Positions 1-7,403 of a stretch of 37,647 bases of DNA are shown piece by piece. Numbering within the stretch: the stretch's first letter is position 1; every line of letters starts with the position of its first letter. The DNA comes from Natrialba chahannaoensis JCM 10990 (GTDB taxonomy: Archaea; Halobacteriota; Halobacteria; Halobacteriales; Natrialbaceae). The DNA lies in contig NZ_AOIN01000093.1 of the NCBI RefSeq assembly GCF_000337135.1, positions 6,056 to 43,702 on the forward strand, in the 5' to 3' direction. The notes beneath the pieces were generated by a model. That model did no database searches. It was not told the origin of the DNA and was given only the letters and a program-made list of their open reading frames with translations. The translations under genes were made by a program, and so were the position numbers.

Positions 1-1
1 T

Positions 2-83
2 CTTGCAACTCTTCGACTGAAATCTCTTCGAGGTGATCCACTGCCTGTTGCAACAATCTACGAGTAAATAACTCTAATGGATA
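2..83 (-). pseudogene. Open-frame continuation of the SUKH gene beyond its TAG stop
   Basis: After the TAG at 84-86 the SUKH reading frame stays open for 27 codons to the window edge. The residues, beginning YPLELFTRRLLQQAVDHLEE, are amphipathic and acidic and look like the final helix of SMI1/KNR4-type proteins rather than random translation. No ATG lies in this stretch, so it is unlikely to be a separate gene. I infer that it is the natural C-terminus cut off by a nonsense mutation, or that the stop is read through. The true end lies outside the window. Confidence 0.4.
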
Positions 84-518
84 CTATAGTTCTGGTTTCG
101 AATCCTCCATGTAGAGATAAACCGGTGGATCTTCCCCTTCTTCGGTGTTGAAAAACCAGAAAGATGACCCCTGTAGACCACGAAAGACGAAATCGGTTTC
201 CTCGAGTGAGAAGTCGAGTTCGTCCCACCGCTCGATGCAGTCTTCGGCGAATTCCCGCTGATACTTCGGGGCGGGATAAGTGAATTCACTCCCTCGAAGA
301 AATCCATTGGTTCCGTTTCCGATGTATCGCATACAAGATTTGTACGCCGCTGGGAGTTCAACGCCGAATTCATCTTCCAGGTGTGCGATTTCCTCCTCAG
401 TACAGTCTTCAATCTCTGTTTTCGGTCCATAGCCGTACTCGACCAGCAATTCCAGCGCTCGTTCACCGACTTCGTTTGTCCCTTCTGATATCTTAGTTAC
501 CCTCCATATCTGGATCAT
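84..518 (-). CDS. SUKH (SMI1/KNR4-like) immunity-type protein
   Basis: This 144-residue acidic, cytosolic protein has the pattern of the SMI1/KNR4 (SUKH) fold. A helix reads EEEIAHLEDEFGVELPAAYK (about residues 40-60), then GNGTNGF, a central strand region with tyrosines and tryptophans, and a late PPVYLYMED strand. SUKH proteins are known immunity partners of polymorphic toxins, many of them nucleic-acid deaminases or nucleases. The ATG at 518 lies inside the end of the preceding deaminase-like gene (26-bp overlap), as expected for a co-translated toxin-immunity pair. The frame ends at TAG 84-86, but a plausible SUKH C-terminal helix continues in frame beyond it, so the protein may be truncated. 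The region is visibly less G+C rich than the genes to its right, which suggests acquisition by transfer. The family call is fairly firm; the immunity role is inferred from the neighbour. Confidence 0.7.
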   Translation of the reverse strand: MIQIWRVTKISEGTNEVGERALELLVEYGYGPKTEIEDCTEEEIAHLEDEFGVELPAAYKSCMRYIGNGTNGFLRGSEFTYPAPKYQREFAEDCIERWDELDFSLEETDFVFRGLQGSSFWFFNTEEGEDPPVYLYMEDSKPEL

Positions 519-870
519 AACTCACGTTCACGTTGACACCAGGGTATTCGGACTCAAATAGCTCGATGAGTTTCTCACACCCTGCATCACATGGAAGACG
601 TTCCGTAAAGAGGAGGATTTCTCCTTCGGTTGTTTCAGGATCATACTCTTGAGCCACGTGTTCGAGGAGTTTGGGTTCGGTACACCACATTGCGGCAGGG
701 CCCATACTATTGTCATTGCTGCGATGGTCGTAGTGGCGTTCGTTTTTGTAGGGCCCCGGTAATAACGGATTCTGCTCTTCGTCCTCGTTTGATCGGCGTT
801 TTCCGCTCGCAACGGCTACTGTCAACGTCGATTCGTTTGAACGGAGGATAGCACACCTAGCGCGAGACAA
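493..870 (-). CDS. Deaminase-fold polymorphic toxin domain (orphan C-terminal cassette)
   Basis: The last ~70 residues of this 125-residue frame carry a zinc-dependent deaminase signature. A helix begins MWCTEPKLLEHVAQ (Cys-x-Glu, metal ligand plus catalytic acid) and is followed by the strand GEILLFTERLP and the cysteine pair CDAGC, then a helix and the strand YPGVNVNVSYD. This order matches bacterial toxin deaminases of the BURPS668_1122 type, which damage nucleic acids or nucleotides. The two late cysteines are three residues apart rather than the usual two. The N-terminal ~50 residues are not recognisable and the only start is TTG at 870, with no delivery or repeat domains. This therefore looks like a tail module left without its toxin body, or a free-standing toxin. 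The downstream SUKH gene overlaps its end and is the likely immunity partner. The divergent hydrolase starts only 38 bp upstream. Domain call moderately sure; toxicity is inference. Confidence 0.6.
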   Translation of the reverse strand: MSRARCAILRSNESTLTVAVASGKRRSNEDEEQNPLLPGPYKNERHYDHRSNDNSMGPAAMWCTEPKLLEHVAQEYDPETTEGEILLFTERLPCDAGCEKLIELFESEYPGVNVNVSYDPDMEGN

Positions 871-908
871 CCCCAGTTCTAAGAGCGTTCCCGCCGTACC
901 CCTCTCGT

Positions 909-1931
909 ATGAAAGCCCGAACAGTCCTCGGTACAGCCCTCGGAACCGTCGGCGCGGCCATCGTCGGCAACCGCCTCCTTACACGTCGCGCTGGCAACCT
1001 CGAGAACCCCTTCACTGGTGTCGAACGAACCTACCGCTGGCGCGGCATCGAAATCGCATACACCGTCGCTGGCGACCCTAACGACCCTGACATGCTGCTC
1101 TGTCACGGCCTCCACGCCGGCGCGAGCAGCCACGAGTTCGCGGCCATCTTCGAACGACTCGCCGAGGACTATCATGTCTACGCCGTTGACCTCCCCGGCT
1201 TCGGACGCACGGACCGGCCACCACTGGTCTACTCGCCGACGCTCTACGCCGAGTGCATCCGCGACTTCGCGAACGATGTCACCGACGAGCCGATCGTCGT
1301 CGCTTCCTCGCTCACCGGCTCGCTCGCCGTCCAGGCCGCCGACGAGACGGATATCTCGGAACTCGTCCTGATCTGTCCAACCGACGATACCGGCGCGACG
1401 CGACCCTGGGTCCAGCGCCTGCTTCGTGCTCCCATCGTCGGGACGACGCTGTTCAACCTCCTCGCAAGCAAGCCCTCGATCCGGTACTTCTACGACCGCG
1501 ACGGCTACTACGATTCCGACCGGATCGACGACTCGGATGTCGAGTACGCCTGGCGCAGCGCCCACCAGCCGGGGGCGCGGTATGCGCCGGCGTCGTTCGC
1601 GGCGGGGATGCTTGACCCAGGAGCCGGCGCTGAGAGCGGCGCGTCCGGGGAGGAACACGACGCCGATCACACCGTCGAGGAGTTCGATCTCGCGACCGAA
1701 CTCGCGGCGCTCGACGTACCGACGACGCTCATCTGGGGCCGCGACGCCGAACTCGTCCCGCTGCGTGACGGTCGGGACCTGGCCGAAGCGGCAGACCTCG
1801 ATCTGGTCGCCATCGACTACGCGACGCAGTTGCCCCACGCCGAACATCCCGACGAGTTCGTCGCGTATCTCACGGCAGAGCTACTCGAGGGCGGGACTGG
1901 CGATGCGGATATCGATGTGGGCGACAGGTAG
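909..1931 (+). CDS. Alpha/beta hydrolase, probably membrane-anchored
   Basis: A 340-residue alpha/beta-hydrolase-fold protein. Residues 7-20 (VLGTALGTVGAAIV) form a hydrophobic N-terminal segment that may anchor it to the membrane. The oxyanion-hole motif CHGLHAG is near 65-71, followed by VDLPGFGRTDRP (93-104), the typical strand-4 region. The nucleophile elbow reads VASSLTG (131-137). Aligned with the common G-x-S-x-G it gives Ser134 as nucleophile, with Ala and Thr in place of the usual glycines. The likely acid is in LIWGRDAELVP and the catalytic His in LPHAEHPDEF near the C-terminus. A low-complexity acidic insert (GAGAESGASGEEHDAD) precedes the acid strand. The substrate cannot be deduced. 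The gene stands alone: the gene on its left is divergent and nadE on its right is convergent. The ATG at 909 is the only start that keeps the hydrophobic segment. Confidence 0.85.
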   Translation: MKARTVLGTALGTVGAAIVGNRLLTRRAGNLENPFTGVERTYRWRGIEIAYTVAGDPNDPDMLLCHGLHAGASSHEFAAIFERLAEDYHVYAVDLPGFGRTDRPPLVYSPTLYAECIRDFANDVTDEPIVVASSLTGSLAVQAADETDISELVLICPTDDTGATRPWVQRLLRAPIVGTTLFNLLASKPSIRYFYDRDGYYDSDRIDDSDVEYAWRSAHQPGARYAPASFAAGMLDPGAGAESGASGEEHDADHTVEEFDLATELAALDVPTTLIWGRDAELVPLRDGRDLAEAADLDLVAIDYATQLPHAEHPDEFVAYLTAELLEGGTGDADIDVGDR

Positions 1932-1943
1932 CCAGTTCACTCC

Positions 1944-2798
1944 CTAAAAGAGTGGCTGTGGGACAGCCGGCGGCGTCCGTTTGTGATCGCTCTTCTCGTG
2001 CATCGTTTCGACGTGTGCAACGTCCTCGACCGTCGTGTCGGTGAGCCGTGCGACGACCGACTTCGGCAGGTTCCCGTCGATCGAGAGCGCGAGCACCGCA
2101 TCCAGCGTGTCGTAGTCGAGGCCGAGTTCCTCCTCGTCGCTCTCGTAGTCGACCATGCCGCCAGTCGGTGTCTTCTGGACGATCTCCTCGGAGACACCGA
2201 GATGAGCCGCCACCTGCCGCACCTGCTGTTTGTAGAGGTTCCCGAGCGGGTTGCAGTCGACGCCGCCGTCGCCGTACTTCGTCACGTACCCTGTCGCGAG
2301 TTCAGCCCGGTTGCCGGTCCCGAGCACGACCCGATTCTCGCGGTTGGCGAGCAGGTACGTGATCGTCATCCGCACGCGAGCGCTCGTGTTGCCGACATAC
2401 CGACCTTCCCAGCGGTCCTCCGATTTGTTCTGGTTCTCGGCGTCGGCGAGCCCGAGTACCTGGTCCATGATCGGGTCGATCTCGATCACGTCGTACTCGA
2501 GTCCGAGTGCTTCGGCGACGCGTTCGGCGTCGCTCATGTTCGCAGCTTCGTTGACTGCCTTCGGGAGCGTGATCGCGTGGACGTTGTCAGCGCCGAGCGC
2601 CTCGACGGCGAGGGTGGCCATTGTAGTGCTGTCGATACCGCCGGAGAGCGCGATCTCGGTCCCGTCTGCGTCTGCGGCGTCGACACGGTCGCGAATGAAC
2701 TGGGTGAGGTGATCGACCTGCGCTTCGAGTTCGTCTGCGTCGAATCGGAGGTCGAGGGGATTGATGTCGTCCTGCATCTGCTCGTGGAGATTGGCCAT
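1944..2798 (-). CDS. nadE: NH3-dependent NAD+ synthetase
   Basis: NadE makes NAD+ from deamido-NAD+ (nicotinic acid adenine dinucleotide), ATP and ammonia, the last step of NAD synthesis in the cytosol. The 284-residue length fits the ammonia-dependent form without a glutaminase domain. The P-loop-like pyrophosphatase motif SGGIDS is at 52-57. GTGNRAELATGYVTKYGDGG and NPLGNLYKQQVR are the conserved deamido-NAD and ATP binding stretches, and KTPTGGM follows. The ATG at 2798 gives a normal N-terminus of about 50 residues before SGGIDS. It converges on the hydrolase gene with 12 bp between the stops. No glutaminase gene is adjacent, so free ammonia is the likely nitrogen source. Identification is secure. 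Confidence 0.96.
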   Translation of the reverse strand: MANLHEQMQDDINPLDLRFDADELEAQVDHLTQFIRDRVDAADADGTEIALSGGIDSTTMATLAVEALGADNVHAITLPKAVNEAANMSDAERVAEALGLEYDVIEIDPIMDQVLGLADAENQNKSEDRWEGRYVGNTSARVRMTITYLLANRENRVVLGTGNRAELATGYVTKYGDGGVDCNPLGNLYKQQVRQVAAHLGVSEEIVQKTPTGGMVDYESDEEELGLDYDTLDAVLALSIDGNLPKSVVARLTDTTVEDVAHVETMHEKSDHKRTPPAVPQPLF

Positions 2799-2911
2799 GT
2801 GAACGACCGTGGTAGCGGCAGCTGCGGAAAAAGTCGTCTGCCTTCGTACGCATTGTCTCCGACGGGTGCGATGGACTGGCAGTTGTTTCCTTCGATCCCT
2901 TGACCTACTGA

Positions 2912-3310
2912 TCAGACCGACGTGAACCCGATAACGCGCTCGTCCGTCGTCTCAGAGCGGCTGATCTCGAGTGCAACCGTCTGGCCGGTTTCGACCTCGT
3001 CCGGGTCGTGGTCGACGACCTGTCCGGTGACGCGAATCGGACCGAAGTCGACGATGGCGGTCGCGTAGGGTGCGTCGTCCTCGAAGGCGGGCGTCGGGAC
3101 GTGCGTGACGGTGAACGTCGCTATTTCGCCGGTGTCAGGGAGGGGCTGTTCGGTGAGGTCCGTCGAGCCGCATTCCGGACAGAGGCGGCGCGGTGGTAGC
3201 GAGGTGTGACCCTCGGGACACTCGAGGTAGTAGGCCTCCCCGTCTTCGGCGGCGTCGAGCCAGTCGTCGAAGCCGGCGTCGCGGACGGTGTTTTCGTCTG
3301 GGTCGCTCAT
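2912..3310 (-). CDS. DUF35 OB-fold acyl-CoA-binding protein, thiolase partner
   Basis: A 132-residue protein with an N-terminal helix, a rubredoxin-like zinc ribbon (Cys31, His35, Cys44, Cys47 in ECPEGH and LCPECGS), and an OB-fold domain (FTVTHVPTPAF, YATAIVDFG, RVTGQVV). The first ribbon knuckle is C-x3-H rather than C-x2-C. DUF35 proteins in archaea are known to bridge acetoacetyl-CoA thiolase and HMG-CoA synthase, passing acyl-CoA between active sites. Its ATG overlaps the stop of the upstream thiolase gene by 4 bp (ATGA), so the two are translated together and probably form one complex. No HMG-CoA synthase gene is next to them in this window. Family call firm; the exact pathway is uncertain. 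Confidence 0.88.
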   Translation of the reverse strand: MSDPDENTVRDAGFDDWLDAAEDGEAYYLECPEGHTSLPPRRLCPECGSTDLTEQPLPDTGEIATFTVTHVPTPAFEDDAPYATAIVDFGPIRVTGQVVDHDPDEVETGQTVALEISRSETTDERVIGFTSV

Positions 3311-4482
3311 GGGTCCACCTCCTCGAGAACGTGAACCGTCGCACTGGCGACCGTTCCACCCGCGTTGTGTGCGAGACCGGTCGTCGCGTCGGCGACGTGC
3401 TCGCTGTTCGGGTGCGTGCCCGCCAGTAACTTTGTAACCTCGGCGATCTGCGACGCACCGGTCGCGCCGACCGGGTGGCCCTTCGCCTTGAGGCCGCCCG
3501 AGAGGTTGATCGGCACGTCGCCGTCCGCGGTCGTTCGGCCGGTACGGGCGGCCGAGATTCCCTCGCCGATCTGAGCGAGGTCGAGCGCCTCGATGGCGAG
3601 CACCTCGGCGATCGTAAAGCAGTCGTGGACCTCGGCGAGATCCACGTCGCTGGCGTCGACGCCGGCGTCCGCGTACGCCTCTGCACCGGCGTCGCGGGCG
3701 GCGGGCGAGCGCGCGAGGTGGTCGCGGTCGTGCAGCGCCATCCGGTCGCCGCCCTGCCCGGTGCCGGTGATCGCGACTGGGGCGTCGAGGTCGTGTTCGT
3801 CGGCGTACTCCTCACTCGTAAGGATGAGTGCTGCTGCGCCATCCGAGAGGGGACACGAGTCGTAGAGACCGAGGGGACTCGAGACGGTCGGCGCGTCGAG
3901 GGCTTCCTCGACGGAGATCGTCTTCTGGTACTGGGCCTTTTCGTTGGTTAAGGCGTTTTTGTGGTTCTTGACTGCGACGTTTGCTAAGTCCTCGCGACTG
4001 CCGCCGAACTCGTCGAAGTACGCCTGGGCCATCAGTGCGTACGCGCCGGGGAAGGTCATCCCGGCACGGACTTCCCAGAGGTCGTCGGCGGCGATGGCGA
4101 GCGCTTCCGTCGCGCCGGCGGTGCCAAGGTTCGTCATCCGTTCTGCGCCGCCGACGAGGACGACGTCGTGCTCGCCGTTTCGGACGCGCATCACGGCGTC
4201 GCGAATCGCCATCCCGCTTGAGGCGCAGGCCGATTCGTACCGCGTCGCTGGTGCCTGGACGCCCGCGGCTTCGGCCATCAGCGGTCCCTGATGGCCTTGG
4301 TGCTCTGCCAGTTCGCCCATGAAGTTTCCGTAAAACACTGCTTCGACGTCCGCTCGTGGAACGTCGCTCACATCGAACGCGGTCTGTGTCGCTTCGGCGA
4401 AGAGGTCTCTGCTCGTTCGTTCGGGGACGTTTCCGAACGGTGTCAATCCCGTTCCGGCGACGCGTACGCCACTCATACGCAT
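3307..4482 (-). CDS. Thiolase family protein (acetyl-CoA acetyltransferase-like)
   Basis: A 391-residue thiolase-superfamily enzyme. Nucleophile Cys86 lies in YESACASSGM; the later catalytic region has EVHDCFTIAE, then GHPVGATGASQ and AHNAGGT. The last motif lacks the second cysteine (C-x-G) of classical degradative thiolases, which places it with the SCPx/archaeal type that works with a DUF35 protein. Such enzymes condense two acetyl-CoA into acetoacetyl-CoA at the start of the mevalonate pathway, or act on longer acyl-CoA. The 4-bp overlap with the downstream DUF35 gene supports a stable thiolase-DUF35 complex. Two ATGs (4482 and 4476) are usable. A TATA-like TATTAA on the minus strand lies about 25 bp upstream, consistent with a leaderless mRNA. 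Reaction class firm, physiological substrate unknown. Confidence 0.88.
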   Translation of the reverse strand: MRMSGVRVAGTGLTPFGNVPERTSRDLFAEATQTAFDVSDVPRADVEAVFYGNFMGELAEHQGHQGPLMAEAAGVQAPATRYESACASSGMAIRDAVMRVRNGEHDVVLVGGAERMTNLGTAGATEALAIAADDLWEVRAGMTFPGAYALMAQAYFDEFGGSREDLANVAVKNHKNALTNEKAQYQKTISVEEALDAPTVSSPLGLYDSCPLSDGAAALILTSEEYADEHDLDAPVAITGTGQGGDRMALHDRDHLARSPAARDAGAEAYADAGVDASDVDLAEVHDCFTIAEVLAIEALDLAQIGEGISAARTGRTTADGDVPINLSGGLKAKGHPVGATGASQIAEVTKLLAGTHPNSEHVADATTGLAHNAGGTVASATVHVLEEVDP

Positions 4483-4602
4483 TCGTACTTCGTCGTCCCG
4501 TTAATACTCCGCGGTTACACCGAGACTGGTCGACGGGGTCAAAACCGTTGTCAAATACGCTAGGTAATAACCAATGAAAATACACGGGGGACGCTTTCCA
4601 CG

Positions 4603-4612
4603 CGTTTATAAC
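4603..4612 (+). promoter_or_regulatory. TATA-type promoter of the M42 peptidase gene
   Basis: TTTATA at 4605-4610 sits about 27 bp upstream of the ATG at 4635. This spacing predicts transcription starting at or next to the start codon (leaderless mRNA), common in haloarchaea. No Shine-Dalgarno is visible between. Confidence 0.5.
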
Positions 4613-4634
4613 CGTCTCGTACCGACGTGCGACT

Positions 4635-5714
4635 ATGTCTCTCACTGACGATACCGTGCCGTTCGATGTCGAGCTTCTGACAGAGCTTACTGAAACCAGC
4701 GGTGTCCCCGGCTACGAGGATCGCGTCCGCGAACTGGTGGTCGAGGAACTCGAATCAAGCGTCGACGAGGTCCAGACCGACGCGATGGGGAACGTCGTCG
4801 GCACCCTCGACGGTGACTCCGAGTATTCGGTCGCCGTCGCCGCGCACATGGACGAAATCGGCTTCATGGTTCGTCACGTCAGCGGGAAGGAAGGCGAGTT
4901 CGGCTTCGTCGAACTCGACCCGCTCGGTGGCTGGGACGCACGCGTACTCAAGGCCCAGCGCGTCACGATCCACACCGAGGACGGCGACCTGCCGGGAGTC
5001 ATCGGCTCGCCGCCACCACACACACTGGACGAGGAGGAACGCACGAAGACCCCGGAAGTGGAGGACACCTACGTCGATGTCGGCCTGCCATACGAGGATG
5101 TCGACGAACGTGTCTCGCCCGGCGACCTCGTGACGATGGACCAGTCGACCGAACTCGTCGGTGAAACGGTCACGGGCAAGGCGCTCGACGACCGCATCTG
5201 CCTGTTCGCGATGCTCGAGGCCGCCCGCCGACTCGAGAACCCCGACGTGACAATTCACTTCTGTGCAACCGCCCAGGAGGAAGTCGGCCTGCGCGGCGCG
5301 AACGCGCTCGGCGTCGACGTCGACCCCGACCTCGCTATCGCTCTTGACGTGACCGTCGCGAACGACGTGCCCGGTTTTGAGGACGGCGAGCACGTCACCG
5401 AACTCGGTGACGGGACCGCGATCAAACTCAAGGACTCGAGTGTCATCACGAATCCGAAGGTCCACCGTCGTCTCCAATCGGTCGCCGACGAGAAGGAAAT
5501 CGAGTCCCAACTCGAGATCCTTCCGGCTGGCGGCACCGACACGGCTGGGTTCCAGAATACGGCAGGTGCGAAACCGGTGGGTGCGATTTCGATTCCGACG
5601 CGATACCTGCATACGGTGACGGAGACGGCCCACGTCGAGGACGTGGCGTCGACGATCGACCTGTTGGAGGCGTTCCTCGCGAGTGAGGACGGCGAGCACG
5701 ACTACACACTGTGA
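4635..5714 (+). CDS. M42 family metallo-aminopeptidase
   Basis: A 359-residue co-catalytic metallopeptidase of the M42 family (tetrahedral aminopeptidase/glucanase-like group). The expected metal ligands and catalytic acids appear in order: His71 in AAHMDEIG, Asp185/186 in GKALDDR, the Glu pair 215-216 in AQEEVGLRG, Asp238 in IALDVTVA and His326 in RYLHTVTE. The PDZ-like insertion domain occupies roughly residues 80-175. M42 enzymes form large cytosolic shells that trim peptides left by the proteasome and help recycle amino acids. That role would fit the two peptide-type importers in this window, although they are not linked to it. The leaderless-type promoter supports the ATG at 4635. Confidence 0.93.
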   Translation: MSLTDDTVPFDVELLTELTETSGVPGYEDRVRELVVEELESSVDEVQTDAMGNVVGTLDGDSEYSVAVAAHMDEIGFMVRHVSGKEGEFGFVELDPLGGWDARVLKAQRVTIHTEDGDLPGVIGSPPPHTLDEEERTKTPEVEDTYVDVGLPYEDVDERVSPGDLVTMDQSTELVGETVTGKALDDRICLFAMLEAARRLENPDVTIHFCATAQEEVGLRGANALGVDVDPDLAIALDVTVANDVPGFEDGEHVTELGDGTAIKLKDSSVITNPKVHRRLQSVADEKEIESQLEILPAGGTDTAGFQNTAGAKPVGAISIPTRYLHTVTETAHVEDVASTIDLLEAFLASEDGEHDYTL

Positions 5715-5819
5715 ACTGAGCGTGCAAGTTCGGCGTGACGAGTATTAACACACGGATCACCAGTAATTTTCCACCGGCTCGTCTCATCAGATCACCAGTA
5801 ATAGCTCCAGGTCTCCCTC

Positions 5820-7157
5820 TCAAATCATCGCCGAGACCGCATCCAACACCGCCGTTTCGACGAAAATAACCACGTGGTCCCCCGTCTCGAGTACCGTCTC
5901 GCCGCGCGGGGTAATCAATTCGCCATCGCGTGTGATCGCACCGACGACGACGCCGTCTGGAAGCTCAGCCATCGTTTCACGCAGGCGAGCGCCGAGGAGA
6001 GCGCTGTCCTCATTGATCTCGATCTCGAGGACCTCGGCCCGGTCGTGGTCCAACATTGCGAGGTTCTCGGTCCGCTGCTCACGGGTGAACCGTGTGATCT
6101 CTTCGGCGGTTACCAGCCGCGGATTGATCGCAACGTCCATCCCCACGGTCTCGAAGAGGTCCACGTACTCACCGTACTCGACGACCCCGAGCGTGCGCTC
6201 GACACCGATCCGCTTTGCAAGTAAGGAGACGAGCAAATTCTTCTCGTCGCTTTCGAGTGCGGCGATGACGATGTCCGCGTCGGCGACGTGCTCACGGACG
6301 AGAAAGTCGATGTCTGTCGCGTCGCTTTCGAGGACGAGCGTACCCGGGAGCCGTTCTGCCAGTTCGCGTGCGCGGCGTGGATTACGCTCGACGAGTCGCG
6401 GGTCGAGTCCGTCCGCCTCGAGGAGACGAGCCGTCTGGTAGCCAATTTCGCTCCCGCCGATGATTACCACCTCGCTCGCCTGTTCGACGGTCGGGAACGG
6501 TGTCAACTCGCCAGCGAACTCGCGGGTGTGTTCGACGGAACCGATGACAACCAGTTCGTCGCCCGCTTCGATGACCGTCTCGCCGGTCGGGATGACGACC
6601 TCCTCCTCGCGGATGAGTGCTGCGAACGTCAGCGACTCGAAGCGATCGGCCTCGGAGACGGTTTCGCCGGCGATCGGGCTGTCCGCGTCGATGCTGAACT
6701 CGGCCATTTGAACGAGTCCGTTCGCGAAAGTGTCGACATCGCGCGCGCCTGGTAGGTTGACGATGTCGACGATCGTCTCGGCGGTGTAAAGGTCCGTACA
6801 GACCATCACGTCGACGCCAAAAGCCTCCTCCGTTCGTTCCCAGGTCCGCAGGAGGTTGGTCTTCTTCACCCGCGCAATCGTGAACGGGTCGTCGACAGTC
6901 TTGGCCGCGCCGCAGACGACGATGTTCGTCTCGTCGCCGTCCGTACTCGCGATGACGAGATCCGTTTCCTCGATGCCGGCTTCCTCGAGTACCACGCCCG
7001 AGGTTCCGTCGCCCCTGATTGCCATGACATCGTACTCGTAAGTGATCTCGTCGACGCGGTCCTCGTCCGTATCGATGACGACGACTTCGTGGTCATCGTC
7101 GAGGTTGCCCGCGATGTTCGATCCGACTTCACCGGCACCGACGACGATGATTCGCAT
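5820..7157 (-). CDS. trkA: Trk potassium uptake regulatory subunit TrkA (two RCK units)
   Basis: A 445-residue cytosolic protein made of two tandem RCK units. Each has a Rossmann nucleotide-binding domain followed by a TrkA-C domain. The first Rossmann motif is GAGEVGSN (7-14) with Asp at the end of strand 2 (VVIDTDEDR); the second begins VVIIGGSEIG near residue 230. The TrkA-C domains are near 150-220 and 365-445 (DSPIAGETVSE; EINEDSALLGARLRETM). TrkA gates the TrkH/KtrB channel in response to NAD(H) or ATP/ADP. Potassium uptake is vital for salt-in haloarchaea, so this is probably important for osmotic balance. The TrkH membrane partner is not adjacent. The ATG at 7157 immediately precedes the Rossmann strand MRIIVVGAG and is certain. 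Confidence 0.95.
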   Translation of the reverse strand: MRIIVVGAGEVGSNIAGNLDDDHEVVVIDTDEDRVDEITYEYDVMAIRGDGTSGVVLEEAGIEETDLVIASTDGDETNIVVCGAAKTVDDPFTIARVKKTNLLRTWERTEEAFGVDVMVCTDLYTAETIVDIVNLPGARDVDTFANGLVQMAEFSIDADSPIAGETVSEADRFESLTFAALIREEEVVIPTGETVIEAGDELVVIGSVEHTREFAGELTPFPTVEQASEVVIIGGSEIGYQTARLLEADGLDPRLVERNPRRARELAERLPGTLVLESDATDIDFLVREHVADADIVIAALESDEKNLLVSLLAKRIGVERTLGVVEYGEYVDLFETVGMDVAINPRLVTAEEITRFTREQRTENLAMLDHDRAEVLEIEINEDSALLGARLRETMAELPDGVVVGAITRDGELITPRGETVLETGDHVVIFVETAVLDAVSAMI

Positions 7158-7332
7158 CCGTTACTCACCAGTCCGTAGTACGGGAACGAGACGCAAGAAT
7201 GAGTGGCCGGCAGATGGGAGTGAGTTGTTGGCTGCGGACCGACCGGTGAGCAGTGCAGAGTGGACACGCAGGAGCGATGAAGCGGTGGACAGCACACAGT
7301 CAGCAGCGAGACCAGGCATACAGCGGTTACAG

Positions 7333-7370
7333 AGATACAGATACAGATACAGACACAGACGCAGACACAG
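7333..7370. repeat. Hexanucleotide tandem repeat (AGATAC/AGACAC)
   Basis: Six 6-bp units run head to tail: three AGATAC, then AGACAC, AGACGC, AGACAC and a partial AG. The repeat lies in the gap between the trkA start and the stop of the SRPBCC gene. It is a short simple repeat without CRISPR-like spacers; no function is evident. Confidence 0.8.
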
Positions 7371-7403
7371 CCCCATATAGAAGCAGAACACACAGCTACC
7401 CCA

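Noticed and set aside
879..1847. 322-codon minus-strand frame opposite the alpha/beta hydrolase that could have been the missing N-terminal body of the toxin
   Set aside because: It is in a different frame from the deaminase domain and is the antisense shadow of the hydrolase.
1983..2903. 306-codon plus-strand frame opposite nadE
   Set aside because: nadE is certain from SGGIDS and other motifs; the opposite frame is a shadow.
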